Assembly: GCA_034440615.1 (NCBI GenBank)
Contig: JAOTOM010004630.1
Coordinates: 62,001-126,000, forward strand
Reading direction: 5' to 3'
DNA from: Ashinkailepas kermadecensis
Taxonomy: Eukaryota; Arthropoda; Thecostraca; Neolepadidae
DNA length: 64,000 nucleotides
Positions 12,690 through 24,689 of the stretch are shown here, piece after piece. The notes beneath the pieces are model-generated. The model searched no databases and was not told the origin of the DNA. It worked only from the letters and a program-made list of their open reading frames with translations. The first letter of the stretch is position 1, and every line of letters begins with the position of its first letter. A program made the translations under genes and the position numbers.

Positions 12690-13080
12690 AGCATTTTAGT
12701 CCAATAAAAAAGGGAGACGCTTGAGCCGACCAATCAGCGTTTGACGACTTCCGTCGATCGTGAGAATGGTAACAAACATTAAACAAATATTTTGTTTTTA
12801 GTGCGGCGAAACCGGTGACATTCACACAAATATTAATTTTTCCCCCTGTTAGCGATGACATTGTGATAAAGTAGTATTAAAGATCAAGATTAAAATAGCA
12901 AGAATGCCTTTGTAGAAAATTAGCACGAAGAATGGAACAATATATGAATAATAGCTTCCACAAGTTTTGCCCTACGGTCTTTACTATTGCCACGATCGGT
13001 GGAGGTCGTCAAACGCTGATTGGTCGGCTCAAGGCTATAGAATTAACAGTCCGCTCAAGCGTCTCCCTTTTTGGGAAGCG
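12690..13080. repeat. Imperfect inverted repeat (foldback), arms about 80 bp
   Basis: The left arm (about 12700-12775) contains GAGCCGACCAATCAGCGTTT. The right arm (about 12977-13075) contains its reverse complement, with AAAAAGGGAGACGCTTGAGC also shared outside it. The left arm lacks about 26 bp present in the right arm. About 200 bp of AT-rich sequence lies between. A MITE-like foldback is likely, but no target-site duplication was found. Confidence 0.7.
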
Positions 13081-13728
13081 GACCGTTCTACCGGTGTTCT
13101 ATAGCCTTGCGGTGAAGGCATCTTTGCCATTCAGTATACCGAAGAAGCTCAAGTACTCATGACTGGTTCAAAATTGGACCCGTGTTGGTATTAGTCGCCA
13201 ACATGAACACGGCTCTTTCACTCTTGATGGTCACCTCTGTTGAAATGACCGACTGAGTAAGACAAATTCCGGCTGATGCCCAATAGCTTTAATAGGAATT
13301 GATGCACAGTCACTCTCTTTCATACTACACGTCGCAAAGCGTCCATCCTTCCTAGCAGATATAAAAACAATGTATGAAAGTTTCTTTGAAACAGTGAAAA
13401 TTTCTTTAAATCAGTACTTCTGCTGAAACTCTTCTTTGTTGACCATTTTATCTGCACTCTCATCGGCATTTCCCACCAACGCCATTATCCGTCACCTTCG
13501 TTCATTTTAACTACAGTGGTTCTAACCCTTTTCACGAGCTCGCTATGTCTTGGACGGCATAGAAGTGAATGTCCGAAAAACATGCTGTCGGTAAAGAAGC
13601 CAATCGCTAGGCTTGTTTCCCGTAATATATCTGGAAAATAAACACGCCAACATGTCTGGGCCGCATGTGGCAGCTTTGGGCCGGTTGACAGCTGTCAATT
13701 TGCGCTGTTTGCAGCTGCTCACATTTAT
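13081..13728. other. Anonymous intergenic DNA
   Basis: No coding or repeat signal recognised. Confidence 0.4.
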
Positions 13729-13920
13729 GTATGGGATTCGTAGGACTGGTGCACCAGAGCCCCGTTACGTCGCTGTGTATGGGATTCGTAGGACTGGTGC
13801 ACCAGAGCCCTGTTACGTCGCTGTGTATGGGATTCGTAGGACTGGTGCACCAGAGCCCCGTTACGTCGCTGTGTATGGGATTCGTAGGACTGGTGCACCA
13901 GAGCCCCGTTACGTCGCTGT
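13729..13920. repeat. 48-bp minisatellite, 4 copies
   Basis: Four near-identical 48-bp units start GTATGGGATTCGTAGGACTG at 13729, 13777, 13825 and 13873. Each holds the palindrome GGTGCACC. Copy 2 differs by one base (CCCTGTT for CCCCGTT). The unit is a multiple of 3 with few stops, so ORFs run through on both strands. Those are not taken as genes. Confidence 0.95.
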
Positions 13921-14884
13921 GTATGCGTTGACTCCCAGAAACAGGCTTCGACTTGACTCTGTCCCTGACCATTTATGAGACAGCCTTGAAAGGAGTGATG
14001 TCACAAATCCTGCGCCACGGTGCGTCTATTCTGGAGCCGGGATGAGTTCTTTACCCGCTGATTCTTCGCTACATGTCTGATAGAATACCTTCTTTTGTAC
14101 TATCCGTGACTTGTACTATAACGATTGCTTTGCCTATTTCGCGGGCACGTACCAACCAGCATGGAGAATGGTGAAATATATGTATTGTACCGTATAAGAC
14201 GTGTAGCATATATGGGACGGAGGGACATCGGACATGGACACTTCTTAGAATAGCTGTAAAGGCCAGCAAAATAGTGCAGAAGAAGCAATATATTACACAT
14301 GTAGTGTATTTAGCACATTATAAATTACAGCCCATCCTGATCAAACGCAACCGCCGCAATGATATCGTGGCGCCCATGGATGGTCAAAGGAGCGTGAATC
14401 ATGACGGCGTGTTCTTGTGCATGATGTTTGTGCATGAAACACTGCACTCACTGGCCCCACAGCCATTATGACCCTTGCTATCAAGCCGTGCACAGTCTGC
14501 CACGGTGGGCTCCACTCAGGCCCGTGCGTAAGCGTCGCATCCAACGTCGTACCCGTCTACCGCACATGTCAAGGAAGTGCAGCAGCCGCGGGCGTCAGCC
14601 GCTGGCCTGTGGGTGAGCTCTTAGCGCCTGGGGGCGGAGCCTTGGGCTTATTTTGCCTTACGGATACACGACAATGTAAGAGGTCCTAGAATTCTTCGAG
14701 AGTCCTTCCTTGCTGATATATGGCGAGTGCTACCGGATCGTGTGCGACGCACACGCCAGGATATCCTCGGTGTGCCGCACAAACTGTCACTAAATTCACT
14801 GGCAACGACAGTGCTGCTCCGACACTGCCGCGACCTGACATCACGACCACGTGACGTTCCTTCTGCAGACTTCACTGCTCGAGA
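13921..14884. other. Anonymous intergenic DNA
   Basis: No exon, element or repeat recognised; ORFs are short and overlap in opposite frames. Confidence 0.4.
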
Positions 14885-15260
14885 CACTACTTTTACGTGA
14901 CATTAATCCTGCACAGTGCACATTACTGCAGGGGACTTCAATGCTCCCGACAGTACTTCTATGTGCCATCACTGCTGGGGACTTCACTGCTCCAGACAGT
15001 ACTTCTTTGTGGCATTACTGCTGGGGTCTTCACTGCTCGCAGTAGTATTTATATGTGGCATTACTGCTGGGGATTTCACTGCTCTCAACAGTAGTTATAT
15101 GTCGCATTACTGCTGGGGACTTCCCTGCTCCGGAAAGTAGTTCCATGTGGCATCACTGCTGGGGCTTCACTGCTCCCGGCAGTATTTCTACGTGTATTAC
15201 TGCTGGGGACTTCTCCGCTCACGACAGTAATGCTATGTGGCATTACTGTTACACCAAATT
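14885..15260. repeat. 46-bp minisatellite, about 8 copies
   Basis: The landmark CTGCTGGGGACTTCACTGCTC recurs with GGGG at 14931, 14977, 15023, 15069, 15115, 15161 and 15205, a 46-bp step apart from the last (44). Units differ by several bases. Because 46 is not a multiple of 3, each unit is read in a different frame. Confidence 0.92.
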
Positions 15261-15339
15261 GCTGCTTCATGCTTTACTGTTCTCGACATATGTCTATGCA
15301 ACTCTGTTGCTACACGATACCTTCACGTGGCATCACTGT

Positions 15340-15655
15340 CCCGGGGCCCTCCACTATAACTCAAGAAGCCCCTGTATAATTTCGGTCCACTCCGTTGGCC
15401 CAGGGGTCCTTCATCCCTGCTCTGGACCCTCTCCGATGGTCCGGGGTCCTTCCGCTGATAGGGTCCTCTCCGTCGGCACAGGGACCTTAGTGATTCAGGG
15501 CCTCCTCTATTCGGCCGGAAGCCCTCTTTCAACAGATTCGGGCTCCTACATCAGGCCAGGGGCCTTTGTATGGCTAGGGCCCCATCTGTCGGCCAAAGGG
15601 TCCTTTCTGACGGCTCGAGGTCCTCTCCGGCAACTGGGCTGTTTACTATCATGGC
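15340..15655. repeat. Degenerate ~30-bp GGCCCT repeat, copy A
   Basis: Diverged ~30-bp units of the form GG(G/C)CCTCTCCGTCGGCC. The reverse complement of about 15340-15450 aligns over about 100 bp with 49665-49770, including CCATCGGAGAGGG, CCAGAGC, ATGAAG, CCCCTGGGCCAA and GGACCGAAA in the same order. This shows shared descent and not just similar composition. It begins right after the 46-bp array. Confidence 0.75.
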
Positions 15656-16770
15656 CGACTGCCGACAGCGGATTTCAGCTGGTCGCTATAATGCAAAATG
15701 TCTATATGGAGCTAGGTTGATGTCCTTTCACAGTGGTATTACGAATTGTAAGCAGTAGTTATTCAGCATAGGTACCCACTTCTATTCATTGTTGTCAGCT
15801 CCACATGAACGCCTGTCATTACCCCGCCAATATTTATTTGGGAAGACCGATACAAAAGTGAATTTAGCGAGTTTATTAGAGATGCAGCCAAGACACATCC
15901 ACGTGAGCGACACTCTCATTGCTGATACACAGTCTGGATTAGAAAATACCACGAATCCTACACGATCCGGACGACCCGAACTCAGCGCCATTCGAGTGTG
16001 GCTGGCTGGGCTGCCGGACCACCCGACGAAATATCAGTGGCAGCCGGTCGACGACTGCTCGGTCGAATTTGCGCCTTCACAGTCCCTATATTTGCCAACA
16101 TATTTCACAAATACTTTTGTTATGAAATATGCTAATGAATTTAAGTCAAAGATATTGTATTACTCTATGCTAGCCTATTTTCATCTTCCGAGAACAGCAG
16201 GTGTGTGCGGAATCGACGCCCTTCCCATCGGCTGTAAGGGTTGGAGGGAAATGATGTTCTTATACTCTGTCTAGGAACATTAATTCTTCCAAATTATCAT
16301 GAAATTGAAACAAGTAAAACAAGACAAGTAATTAAATAACTACATTCAGACACAAAACGAACAAAAACACCGCTTTCCATTTCGTGTGCTTGGCACTGGC
16401 TGTAAGTGGCGTGCTTTATTTACCCGCCACTGCACTCCCTAATTAGACGAGCATAGCCAGATTTCTACATAATTTTCAGTCATGACTAAAACCTCAGGTA
16501 AAACTCCTATCTCCTGCCGCGATTATTTGACTAGTCGGAATGACGCAGGTGCAATTCCGTACAGCAAGGCGTTAGGTGGAAGAAGCCACGAAGTAAATAA
16601 CTGATCTGGACAACGCACTATGCATCTTACATATAATTTTTTTTTTCAAAAGGAAAAAGCACCATTCCCTAGGACAATTACGAAAATTGTCCATGCAAAA
16701 AGTCGCAAATGCATTTCCAGTTGTACGCATTAAAAATGAGTGTGTACTAACAAAAACATTATCTTCACAG
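15656..16770. other. Anonymous DNA upstream of a possible exon
   Basis: No element domain recognised. A 161-codon ORF at 15789-16274 has no features of a known protein and no clear splice borders, so it was not called. Confidence 0.4.
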
Positions 16771-16899
16771 CCAATGCACATATTGAAGGAATACTTGCAA
16801 CTTGTTGCGGAAGATGTAGGAGACGGAGCGTACCGCGTAATCTTCTCGCCTGTGGACGATATCCCGGATATCGACGATATCAAAAAAGATATCCTGATG
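16771..16899 (+). CDS. Candidate internal exon of an unknown gene, 43 codons
   Basis: I do not recognise this protein. The segment follows a pyrimidine-rich acceptor (TTATCTTCACAG at 16759-16770) and ends at a strong donor (CTGATG, then GTGAGT from 16900). Both borders fall in phase 0 of an open frame. The translation is acidic near its end (SPVDDIPDIDDIKKDIL) and looks like real protein, not repeat: it holds an amphipathic HILKEYLQLVAEDVG stretch. The frame is open upstream to an alternative acceptor at 16652 (TTTTTTTTTCAAAAG). No neighbouring exon was found, so this could be a chance ORF. Confidence 0.35.
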
Positions 16900-17149
16900 G
16901 TGAGTGAGGCATATTGTCTTGCACTTTTATCCTGTGCTTACCTGCAGTACTGTAGCGGTGCATACAGATTGCACAAAGCACTGTGACGTTGTGCAGCCAC
17001 TTGCTTAGCAGATTTTAGCAGTTCAGCACATTTGTCCTGTGATCTACAGAAACCGATAGCCGCACTAATAATGTACAGATCAATGTACTTCCCTGCCTTT
17101 CATTGGCCAGCTGAGGTCTCGCCTCAGACCTGGGAGACCTCAGACCTAT

Positions 17150-17510
17150 CGCATTTGAGGGTCAGAACATCTGGTGTGTCATAGGTCCATTGCTGCGGTC
17201 AGTTGCTAAGTTCAGAACATCTTGTGTGTGCTATAGGTCTACTGATACGGTTGAAGTTCAGAGCATCTTGTGTGTGCTATAGGTCTATTGCTAAGTTCAG
17301 AACATCTAGTGTGTGCTATAGGTCTACTGATGCGGTCGATTGCTAGTTTCAGAACATCTTATGTGTGCCATAGGTTTATTGCTAAGTTCAGAACATCTTG
17401 TGTGTGCCACAGGTCTATTGCTAAGTTCAGAACATCTAGTATGTGCCATAGGTCCATTGCTACGGTATATTGCTAAGCTCAGAACATCTGGTGTGTGCCA
17501 TAGGTCCAAC
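17150..17510. repeat. Minisatellite with variable 38-55 bp units, about 8 copies
   Basis: Units read AAGTTCAGAACATCT(A/T)GTGTG followed by TGC(T/C)ATAGGTCTATTGCT. Some units carry an extra insert like ACTGATGCGGTCGAT before the next AGTTCAGAACATC. Such higher-order mixing suggests unequal exchange between two unit types. Confidence 0.88.
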
Positions 17511-18630
17511 TTAATTTTTTTTCAGGCAACCTTACCTGAAGTGCCTTATGGGCGGAGCGCACCTGATTACCACCAAAGCTTGTCGGTGTCCTCCAGGTGG
17601 TCTGTGTCTACCGGGAGTAGTCTCGGAGACGCATCGATCCGAACCTGCGACTCCGACATCGCTCCCGACCGAGGGCCGACCAGGTCATTTGACCATTCGG
17701 CCACCAAAAAAACTTGGTCAACCTTGGTATATTATATAGCTTTGCCAAAATGCAATATTGGATACAAGATGAAAACATGATGTAACCTGCTAAATAACAT
17801 GTCATCAAAATAAAGGTTGAAACTTGCATGACGTCTCGCCATGGATGTAACCTTGCATACGCAAAAGAGAACACTAGCTCCCTCAGCCATTGATTTTGAT
17901 CCCTCTCCCAATCAGACAGCTTAACCATTGCGCCTTGGGGCGTAAACTGATAAATGACATTCGAGGAAGCTTCGGCCATCAAAAAGATTATTTGGCCCGC
18001 CAATCAATTTCACAAAGTGACGCACGTGCAACCCATGGAAAACGCAAGTAACACTTGGATATATCATCATCTCGCAATGCTGCTTTAAAGACACAGGAGA
18101 ATCTGTTATTTGCGCCGACCACAAGCAGATTAGTGTTTGCTAATCTGCCCGTGATGGATGTTCGAATGCACGTGATTCACCATATCCCAAAACTGTGCCG
18201 TGATTGAAGGATTGTATCACATGTTAAGAGCATGGCTTGTGGACAGGGAAGAAATCCGGCCAAAACATACATAGACCACGTCTCAAGCGACACCGGAGAA
18301 GGTATCCAGGAAATACAGAGCGCTCCTGGAAACAGTCTTCCAAGGCTTCCTAAGCACAAGCCCAGCCACCAAAAAAATCTGGTTCGTATCAATGGCGAGG
18401 TTGCTCAGCTTGTTAGTTCCTGGTAGCTGTGTGTTTCAACACTTGCCGTGCGAACCTCTGTCCGTAGGATCTTGACACACTACCTTAACGCCGCTGTGTT
18501 CTTCGAGATACTTTGCCAAACGGATAAGGCTTCAGAATGTCATGTTGGTTGAAACGTATGCACCAAATGCACTTCATTTAAGAGCATTAGCTTGCTTCGC
18601 CGCTCCATTCGCATTCGGATCACGCCGCTC
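17511..18630. other. Anonymous intergenic DNA
   Basis: No gene recognised. ORFs of up to 131 codons on the minus strand (17608-18003) lack known motifs. Confidence 0.4.
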
Positions 18631-18639
18631 GCCAGTGCC

Positions 18640-18870
18640 TAATCAACCTTTCCCATCACCCACTGCACTACCTATCAGAGCGGTCACCTCTCGTACCGTA
18701 ATTCCCATCACCCACTGCACTACCCATCAGAGCGGTCACCTCTCGTATCGTAGATCATCGGCATCATCGACTTCACTACCTATCAGAACGGTCACCTCTC
18801 GTGTCGTAGTTCCCATCACCCACTGTACTACCTATCAGAGCGGTCGCCTCTCGTGTCGTAATTAATTTGC
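18640..18870. repeat. 52-bp minisatellite, about 4 copies
   Basis: CTATCAGAGCGGTCACCTCTCGT recurs at about 18672, 18724, 18780 and 18832 (steps 52, 56, 52), each followed in most copies by CCCATCACCCACTGCACTA. Confidence 0.9.
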
Positions 18871-18892
18871 ATGGCGGCCGTCTCTCGTCTGG

Positions 18893-19203
18893 TGATTCGT
18901 CTGCAGCATGACCATCTCCCGGGGTGTGATCGTCTGCAGCATGACCATCTCCCGGGGTGTGATCGTCTGCAGCATGACCATCTCCCGGGGTGTGATTCGT
19001 CTGCAGCATGACCGTCTCCCGGGGTGTGATTCGTCTGCAGCATGACCATCTCCCGGGGTGTGATCGTCTGCAGCATGACCATCTCCCGGGGTGTGATTCG
19101 TCTGCAGCATGACCATCTCCCGGGGTGTGATTCGTCTGCAGCATGACCGTCTCCCGGGGTGTGATTCGTCTGCAGCATGACCATCTCCCGGGGTGTGATT
19201 CGC
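18893..19203. repeat. 33/34-bp minisatellite, about 9 copies
   Basis: Units GATTCGTCTGCAGCATGACC then (A/G)TCTCCCGGGGTGT occur about nine times with almost no divergence. Some are 33 bp (GATCG for GATTCG) and two positions vary (CCAT or CCGT), giving a mixed ordering of unit types. The array starts within 25 bp of the 52-bp array. Confidence 0.95.
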
Positions 19204-19679
19204 TTGCCTCTTCCATATTTTGATTCGTTTGCGATTCATCATGATCACCTGTCGTGTCGTGATTCATACATATGTGCCCACCTCTGGTGGCGTTCCTCAT
19301 TTGTACTCAGGTCGTCCTGTGCTTGGTCCCTGCAGCCTGGTTTCTCCATCGTCCTTGATATCGCGCTGGTGGCGCCGCCCTAGTGGGCACTTTCACACCC
19401 ACCGCGCCAGGGCGAGCGTAGAGGTTCCGTCGGCACAGCTGACCAGCGACTGGCCCTGGCAGTTGGAGACAGATGTTCAGCCTCCTGAATATGCACAGGG
19501 CATTGACGGCTCCCTCGCTCGGCGTCCGGCGCCGAGTTGATCGTTGCTGTGGTATTTTATGGTCCGATGGTGTGGTCCGATGCAGACAAACCCGTCGCAG
19601 CAAACATACCCATCACAAAGTTGAATGTCTGCGCGGAAATATTATCTGAAACCATTGCTGAATCGGGGGGCGGGGGTAG
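19204..19679. other. Anonymous intergenic DNA
   Basis: No gene or repeat recognised. Confidence 0.4.
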
Positions 19680-20465
19680 TGAGCTTAGAGTCGTGCCGGA
19701 CCACAGAGGTAATTTGCTCCGCCTTTAAAGCGAGTGAGTTTTGCAAGCAGTCTGAGGAACGTGTACATTTGCGTTAATGGAGTCTTACGTTATAGCGGAT
19801 GGTTGGTTATTGGTTTTACGACAAGTCGACTGTTGAGTCATATAGCGTCGCCAATCTCTCACGCTGATTGGTCGCGGGCGAAGAGTAGCGACAGGTGAGA
19901 CTCGAACCCACAATCTTTCGTTTGTGAGACGAGCATCTTACCCCTAGACCACTCGTCCCCTTGTTATACCGGATGTGACGTTAAGGTGCTGAAGGCTGGG
20001 GTTTGGAGGGGAACATCTACGGGGTGTACAGTGTCCTCAGTATATTTTCTCCTCCGCAAGATATTGTGTAGTTGTGGTGGGGGAGGGTTGACGAAAAACT
20101 TGGTTTTGCCAGTGTGCCGGCATTAGCCTACTCTTATCAAAGAGCACCGAGGGATCTTTACCGTGCGGACAGTGAGGTAATTGTCGACACCAGACACCGC
20201 CTATCACGCCGGCTGCCGCGTGTTAGTTGTTAGTAGTGGGTTAGTGGCAGCATGTTTTCATGCAGGGCTGTGTGAGGTTTGTATAGAAATTTCCTATTCG
20301 GCTTATCTACGTCCGTTGTACCTCTGGGTAGCCGTTTTGCGTTATGAATTGCTTGGCAAATCGGCTATCTACGTCCGATGACTCCTTTGAGCAATCGATT
20401 TACGCTTTGTTAATTGTTAAGGCAAGACGGCTCATCTAGTCCGACGGCACCGCTCGGTAGCCATT
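19680..20465 (+). repeat. Dispersed repeat, copy 1, split by a SINE
   Basis: Apart from the SINE at 19802-19962, this aligns with 29430-30020 in the same orientation. Shared blocks include GCGTTAATGGAGTCTTACGTT, GGTGCTGAAGGC, TACTCTTATC(A/G)AAGAGCACC then GAGGGATCTTTACCGTGCG, and CGCCTATCACGCCGGC. The right half has three internal ~65-bp subrepeats built on CGGCTCATCTACGTCCGA followed by a GGTAGCCGTTTTACGTTATG-like part. No coding domain was recognised. It is probably a non-autonomous element of unknown class. Confidence 0.85.
19802..19962 (-). mobile_element. tRNA-derived SINE (family 2), with target-site duplication
   Basis: Read on the minus strand: a tRNA-like head (GACGAGTGGTCTAGGGGTAA for box A, GGGTTCGAGTC for box B), then a body (CGCTACTCTTCGCCCGCGAC, ATTGGCGACGCTATATGACTC) and the tail GTCGTAAAACCAATAACC. 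Flanking duplications are GTTATAGCGGATG (19789-19801) and GTTATACCGGATG (19963-19975), 12 of 13 identical. The related repeat at 29430-30020 lacks this insert at the same point and so acts as an empty-site control. The head is most like tRNA-Val, without certainty. Confidence 0.92.
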
Positions 20466-21455
20466 TATTTCGAATGGGAGCGAAAATTGTCTGGAATCGA
20501 ATTGGCTCGAATGGCTCGATAGGTCTAATCAGCAGCATCAGAGACATGTCTAGTGGCCCCTTGTGGCTTCCTATGACAGATAGTGTCCCTAACACACGTT
20601 TTGTGTTTCCACAGAGGACATTGCAGGAACTATATGCGATTATGAGCAAAAATTAACTCCGGGAAGCAGCTCTGGACGCCTCTGTTCGGCCTGCCTTACC
20701 TTCAGCAGCTGATGGAACTCCTCCTTGTTTGACTTCTCACCAGCGCGAGCGGCTGGTTCGGTGCTTCCATGTGTGGCATTTCAATCGGCAGCTGGTCGGA
20801 CGCTGTCGTGAAGTTGGTGTTGGAAACAGTGGTGATGTTTAACTTCATTTTGAGTATATGACGATGCGTTCCTATGGCCAGCGAGCACCTTTCAAATGAA
20901 CACATCTCACGGTGATGTACAAGTCGACCATTGAGTTCACTGGCTGGCCGGTAAAGCTTCGCAAACTGGACAGAATGGTTGGGATCTTATGTAACTGGCA
21001 CTTGTACTCTGAGGAGAAAACTAATATAACAATCGGCCAACATCGTTGTATTTAGTCAGTTATGTAATTATGCCTTCTGGTGCGATGTTGCTGTTTTGGA
21101 TAAAATGGATAAAGGTTATTTCATTCGTTTCTGCAAACTTTTGAATGGCGGTGCAAGGAGAGATGTTGACACATACAATAGCGAAATGAGCTACTTGTAT
21201 TGGGGGCTCACAATTAGTGTTTCGTATGGGCGCCTCAGGAGGACCACATATGGTACATGCTTTCAGCGTGATCTTTGACCGTACCTTTTTCTACCGTACT
21301 TGTCAAAACTTTAGGCTTCGTGTTCTTTTTTGTCATGTAAAAACATAGGCATAATAGGCATAATACATCCATGCATCGCATGCCATATCCATCCATTTTC
21401 GTACCATTTGGACGTCGCTGAGGGAGAAGGAAGCGTTTCAAGATCCACGCCTCAC
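20466..21455. other. Anonymous intergenic DNA
   Basis: No exon or element domain recognised. Confidence 0.4.
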
Positions 21456-21855
21456 GGCTTAACTAAACAAGAGGCACGCGACACGCGGCTTACCTATACA
21501 CTAGAGGCATGTCATGCGGCTTGCCTATACACTAGAGGCATGTCATGTGGCTTGCCTATACACTAGAGGCATGTCATGCGGCTTGCCTATACACTAGAGG
21601 TACGACATGCGGCTTTCCTACGCACTAGATGCATGCCACGCGGCTTACCTATACACTAGAGGCATGACACGCGGCTTACCTATGCGTTAGAGGCATGCCA
21701 CGCGGCTTACATTTACACTAGATGCATGACACGCGGCTTACCTTTACACTAGAGGCATGCCATGCGGCTTACCTATACACTAGAAGCATGCCACGCAGCT
21801 TACCTTTACACTAGAGGCATGCCACGCGGCTTACCTATACACAGGCACATGGCAC
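21456..21855. repeat. 31-bp minisatellite, about 12 copies
   Basis: Units ACGCGGCTTACCTATACACT then AGAGGCATGCC repeat with CTAGAGG at 21501, 21532, 21563 and so on. Copies differ by transitions (ATGCGG/ACGCGG, CTTGCC/CTTACC). Confidence 0.93.
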
Positions 21856-22231
21856 GTCTTACAGCTGGATGGAGGAATTGGAGTACATCCGAGCGTTGTA
21901 ATAGTCTTTAGAACTGCCGGGAGATGAGAAACGTGTCCCCGAAGTTTTTTTCTCAAGAATAACCACAGAGCCGTTGCGGCGGTCGGGCATATTTCTGGTC
22001 TACATTCTCACAGTGGAATAGTGGATCATTGTGAGCCAAATGTGTGTTGGGTAGCCCCAACGTCAGGCGAAGTCAAAATCAGGCCATCGGTTCGTGAAGT
22101 GTTCTTTTTAGGATAACCATTCAAGGGCTGTCCATAATGCAGTTTCAAAGGCACATAGAAGAATATTGTTCCAACGTGTACGTAATTGACCTCCCGAAAT
22201 TGCAACATTTTAGGGACGTGAGGTCAGGTCA
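21856..22231. other. Anonymous intergenic DNA
   Basis: Nothing recognised. Confidence 0.35.
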
Positions 22232-22243
22232 CTAGATGAAGTC

Positions 22244-22406
22244 GGTTGGTTGGTTGGTTGGTTGGTTATTGGTTTTACGACACATCGACCGTTGAGTCAT
22301 TTAGCGTCGCCAATCTGGCCGCGGGCGCAGAGTAGCGACAGGTGAGACTTGAACACACAACCTTTCAATTGCGATAGGGGCAACTTGCCCCTAGACTACT
22401 CGTCCT
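22244..22406 (-). mobile_element. tRNA-derived SINE (family 2), perfect 12-bp target-site duplication
   Basis: Same family as the copy at 19802-19962 and the same orientation. Its tail end is a (GGTT)n run on the + strand followed by ATTGGTTTTACGACACATCG. The flanks are CTAGATGAAGTC at 22232-22243 and again at 22407-22418, a perfect duplication that fixes both ends. The tRNA-like head has box B decayed (TGAACACACAACC on the + strand), so it is an older or mutated copy. Confidence 0.95.
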
Positions 22407-22789
22407 CTAGATGAAGTCAATGAAACCTTTGTTTTTTCTGCTAATCATTTAAAGCTTAATTGGGCTAGCGCAAAGCACGGCGTATATGTGGAAGACCACA
22501 ATGTCTTCTATGCGCAAGTCAGGTTTCAAGTCGATATCCGATCAGGTAACGGAGACATGACCCGAAAGGTATAGTGATCCCCCACTTCTCAGAAGTGACG
22601 AACCGTCGCATGGATGTAGAGCGCCACTTGTGAAGCCAAATAATGTCATCCCTTGCTATTCCTAAATAATTTCACAATGTTTGTAGATTTTCGAGGTCAT
22701 CCTGGAGCCATGACCTAGGGGATCTGACACAGCCTTTGCTGGCCTATTTTTGGGTGGCAAATTGATATATATTGTTGTTTTTGCGCTGA

Positions 22790-23690
22790 ATGTCTATGAC
22801 AATTCTACCTATGGCAAATGTATATAGGCGCCAATGGACGAAAGCGTAAATGCATGTGAACGCAAGTATACGTAAGGGCAAATATACGTCAATGCAAATG
22901 TATGCAAGTTAAATGTTAGCAAGCGCAGGTAACATGAGCGCAAATGCACTTAGGGAAACGGGTAACTATAGAGCTTACGTCACACTTGGCAGCTTGCCAC
23001 ATCCGTGGAAAATATTCAGACGGGAGAGCTACACACGTTTGCCGATTTCAGGTACATTTCCAGATTTGAGCAATATGGCTATACCGATAGGAGCAATATG
23101 GCTGTGCCAATATGAACAATATGGCTATGCCAATATGAACAATGTGGCTATGCCGATATGAGCAATACGGCTATGCCGATATAAACAATATGGCTATCCC
23201 GAGTGGGACAGGAGCGGTAACTGCGACGGGACAGGTGGATATCCTGTGGGCTGGCGACCTTGTGATGGAACTAATGATCCTGTGATGATACTAATGCCTC
23301 TGTGATGCTGCATGACCGACGAAGTCGAAGAACTCCAATGCCTCTGTGATGGAACGTGTGACCGTGTGATGGCTCTGATCACCCTGTGGCCGTGCGATGG
23401 GACGGATGACCTTGTGATAGGACAGGTGACACTGTTATGGGACATGTGACGCTGCAATGGGGTAGATGCTGCTGCTATGGGACTGGTGACCCTGTGATAA
23501 GACAGGTGACAATGTTATGGGACGTGTGACGCTCTAATGGGGTAGATGATGCTGCTATGCGACTGGTGACCCTTTGATGATGCTGATGACCAGCTGAGCG
23601 ACTGGTAACACTATGATAGAAGTGATGACCAAGTGATGGGGCAGGACAGGTGACCTAGTGTGACTGGTGACACTGCGATGGCACTAATGA
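22790..23690. repeat. Degenerate short tandem repeats in three blocks
   Basis: 22795-22950 has diverged GCAAATGTATACG-like units. 23060-23200 has ~24-bp units of CAATATGGCTATGCC(A/G)ATATG. 23215-23690 has diverged ~25-bp units of GATGGGACAGGTGACCCTGT. No coding signal. Confidence 0.75.
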
Positions 23691-23785
23691 ATAACCAAGA
23701 ACACCGGTAACCCTGCGAGGGGAAAATAGTTGTTCCATTGTACTGCTGACCCTCTGATGGGCACTCGACTCTGCAGTTGACTGAT

Positions 23786-23868
23786 ACATACATACATACA
23801 TACATACATACATACATACATACATACATACATACATACATACATACATACATACATACATACATACC
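23786..23868. repeat. (CATA)n microsatellite
   Basis: About 20 uninterrupted CATA units. The minus strand reads through as alternating MYVC residues, a repeat artefact. Confidence 0.97.
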
Positions 23869-24689
23869 TGCATACATGGGTGTTGTTTCATATACTTTTG
23901 AGTAGGAAAATGCACCCTCAATGTTGGCTTCCCCCCCCCCAATAATTGCAACTTTTAACATCGGACCAATTGGAGTGTGCCCACCAATTCATTTTGGCCT
24001 GCCAATTTCCTCCATGTATTGTGCTCCTCCCCCAATAATTTTCAGAAATGAACACCTCTGTATACATATATACATACACACATCGCAGCGGTGGATACAA
24101 GGGGGAACTGGGAGCATGGGTGTAATCCATGGGGAGAGATTCCCCCATCCAATTTTTGAAAAGTGGCGATTTGTCCCCTTCAAATTATTTCGAGTCTCGC
24201 CTCAGCTATTAAAATACCTGTGAATGATCGCCGCGAAATTCTACTTAAGCATTACTGAAAATATCTAGACAAGAGAATCACCAAAAATACTAAAAGCCGA
24301 TCTAGCCGATCAACGGGCTTCACAAGCTTATCTGTCGTCACAAAATGGACGACGACGGACATCATCGTCTTCAATCGCATCATGGGACTGGTGCGTTATC
24401 ACAGTCACCGTTGCTTACTGCGGTTCGTTATGCTGCCGGCTGCTGTGCGCGCGCTCGTGCTGGTTGCGGCCCCTGCCGATCACTGTGACCTTAGAAACAG
24501 CGGCACGTCGCAAGGTGACTGCGTGCCCGCCGGTACTGGGTCAGCTCTGCCGGGCGGCCTATCAGCGAGTTCCGGCGGCCACCCTCGCCGGAACAGGCGC
24601 GGCAGGCGCGCGTCCGGTGCTAGGAAGCAGGGGAGCAAAGGCACCCGACGCCGAGAGAGACACCTGTGGCCCGCTCCCGGTTCAAGACT

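Noticed and set aside
13607..13978. ORFs of about 121 codons on both strands and possible CRISPR-like repeats
   Set aside because: They are the products of a 48-bp minisatellite whose length is a multiple of 3. Units are contiguous with no spacers.
18776..19300. 174-, 128- and 118-codon minus-strand ORFs (HTPGDGHAADES repeats)
   Set aside because: Three overlapping frames through one 33/34-bp minisatellite; no gene features.
23611..23961. MYVCMYVC-type ORF
   Set aside because: Translation of the (CATA)n microsatellite.
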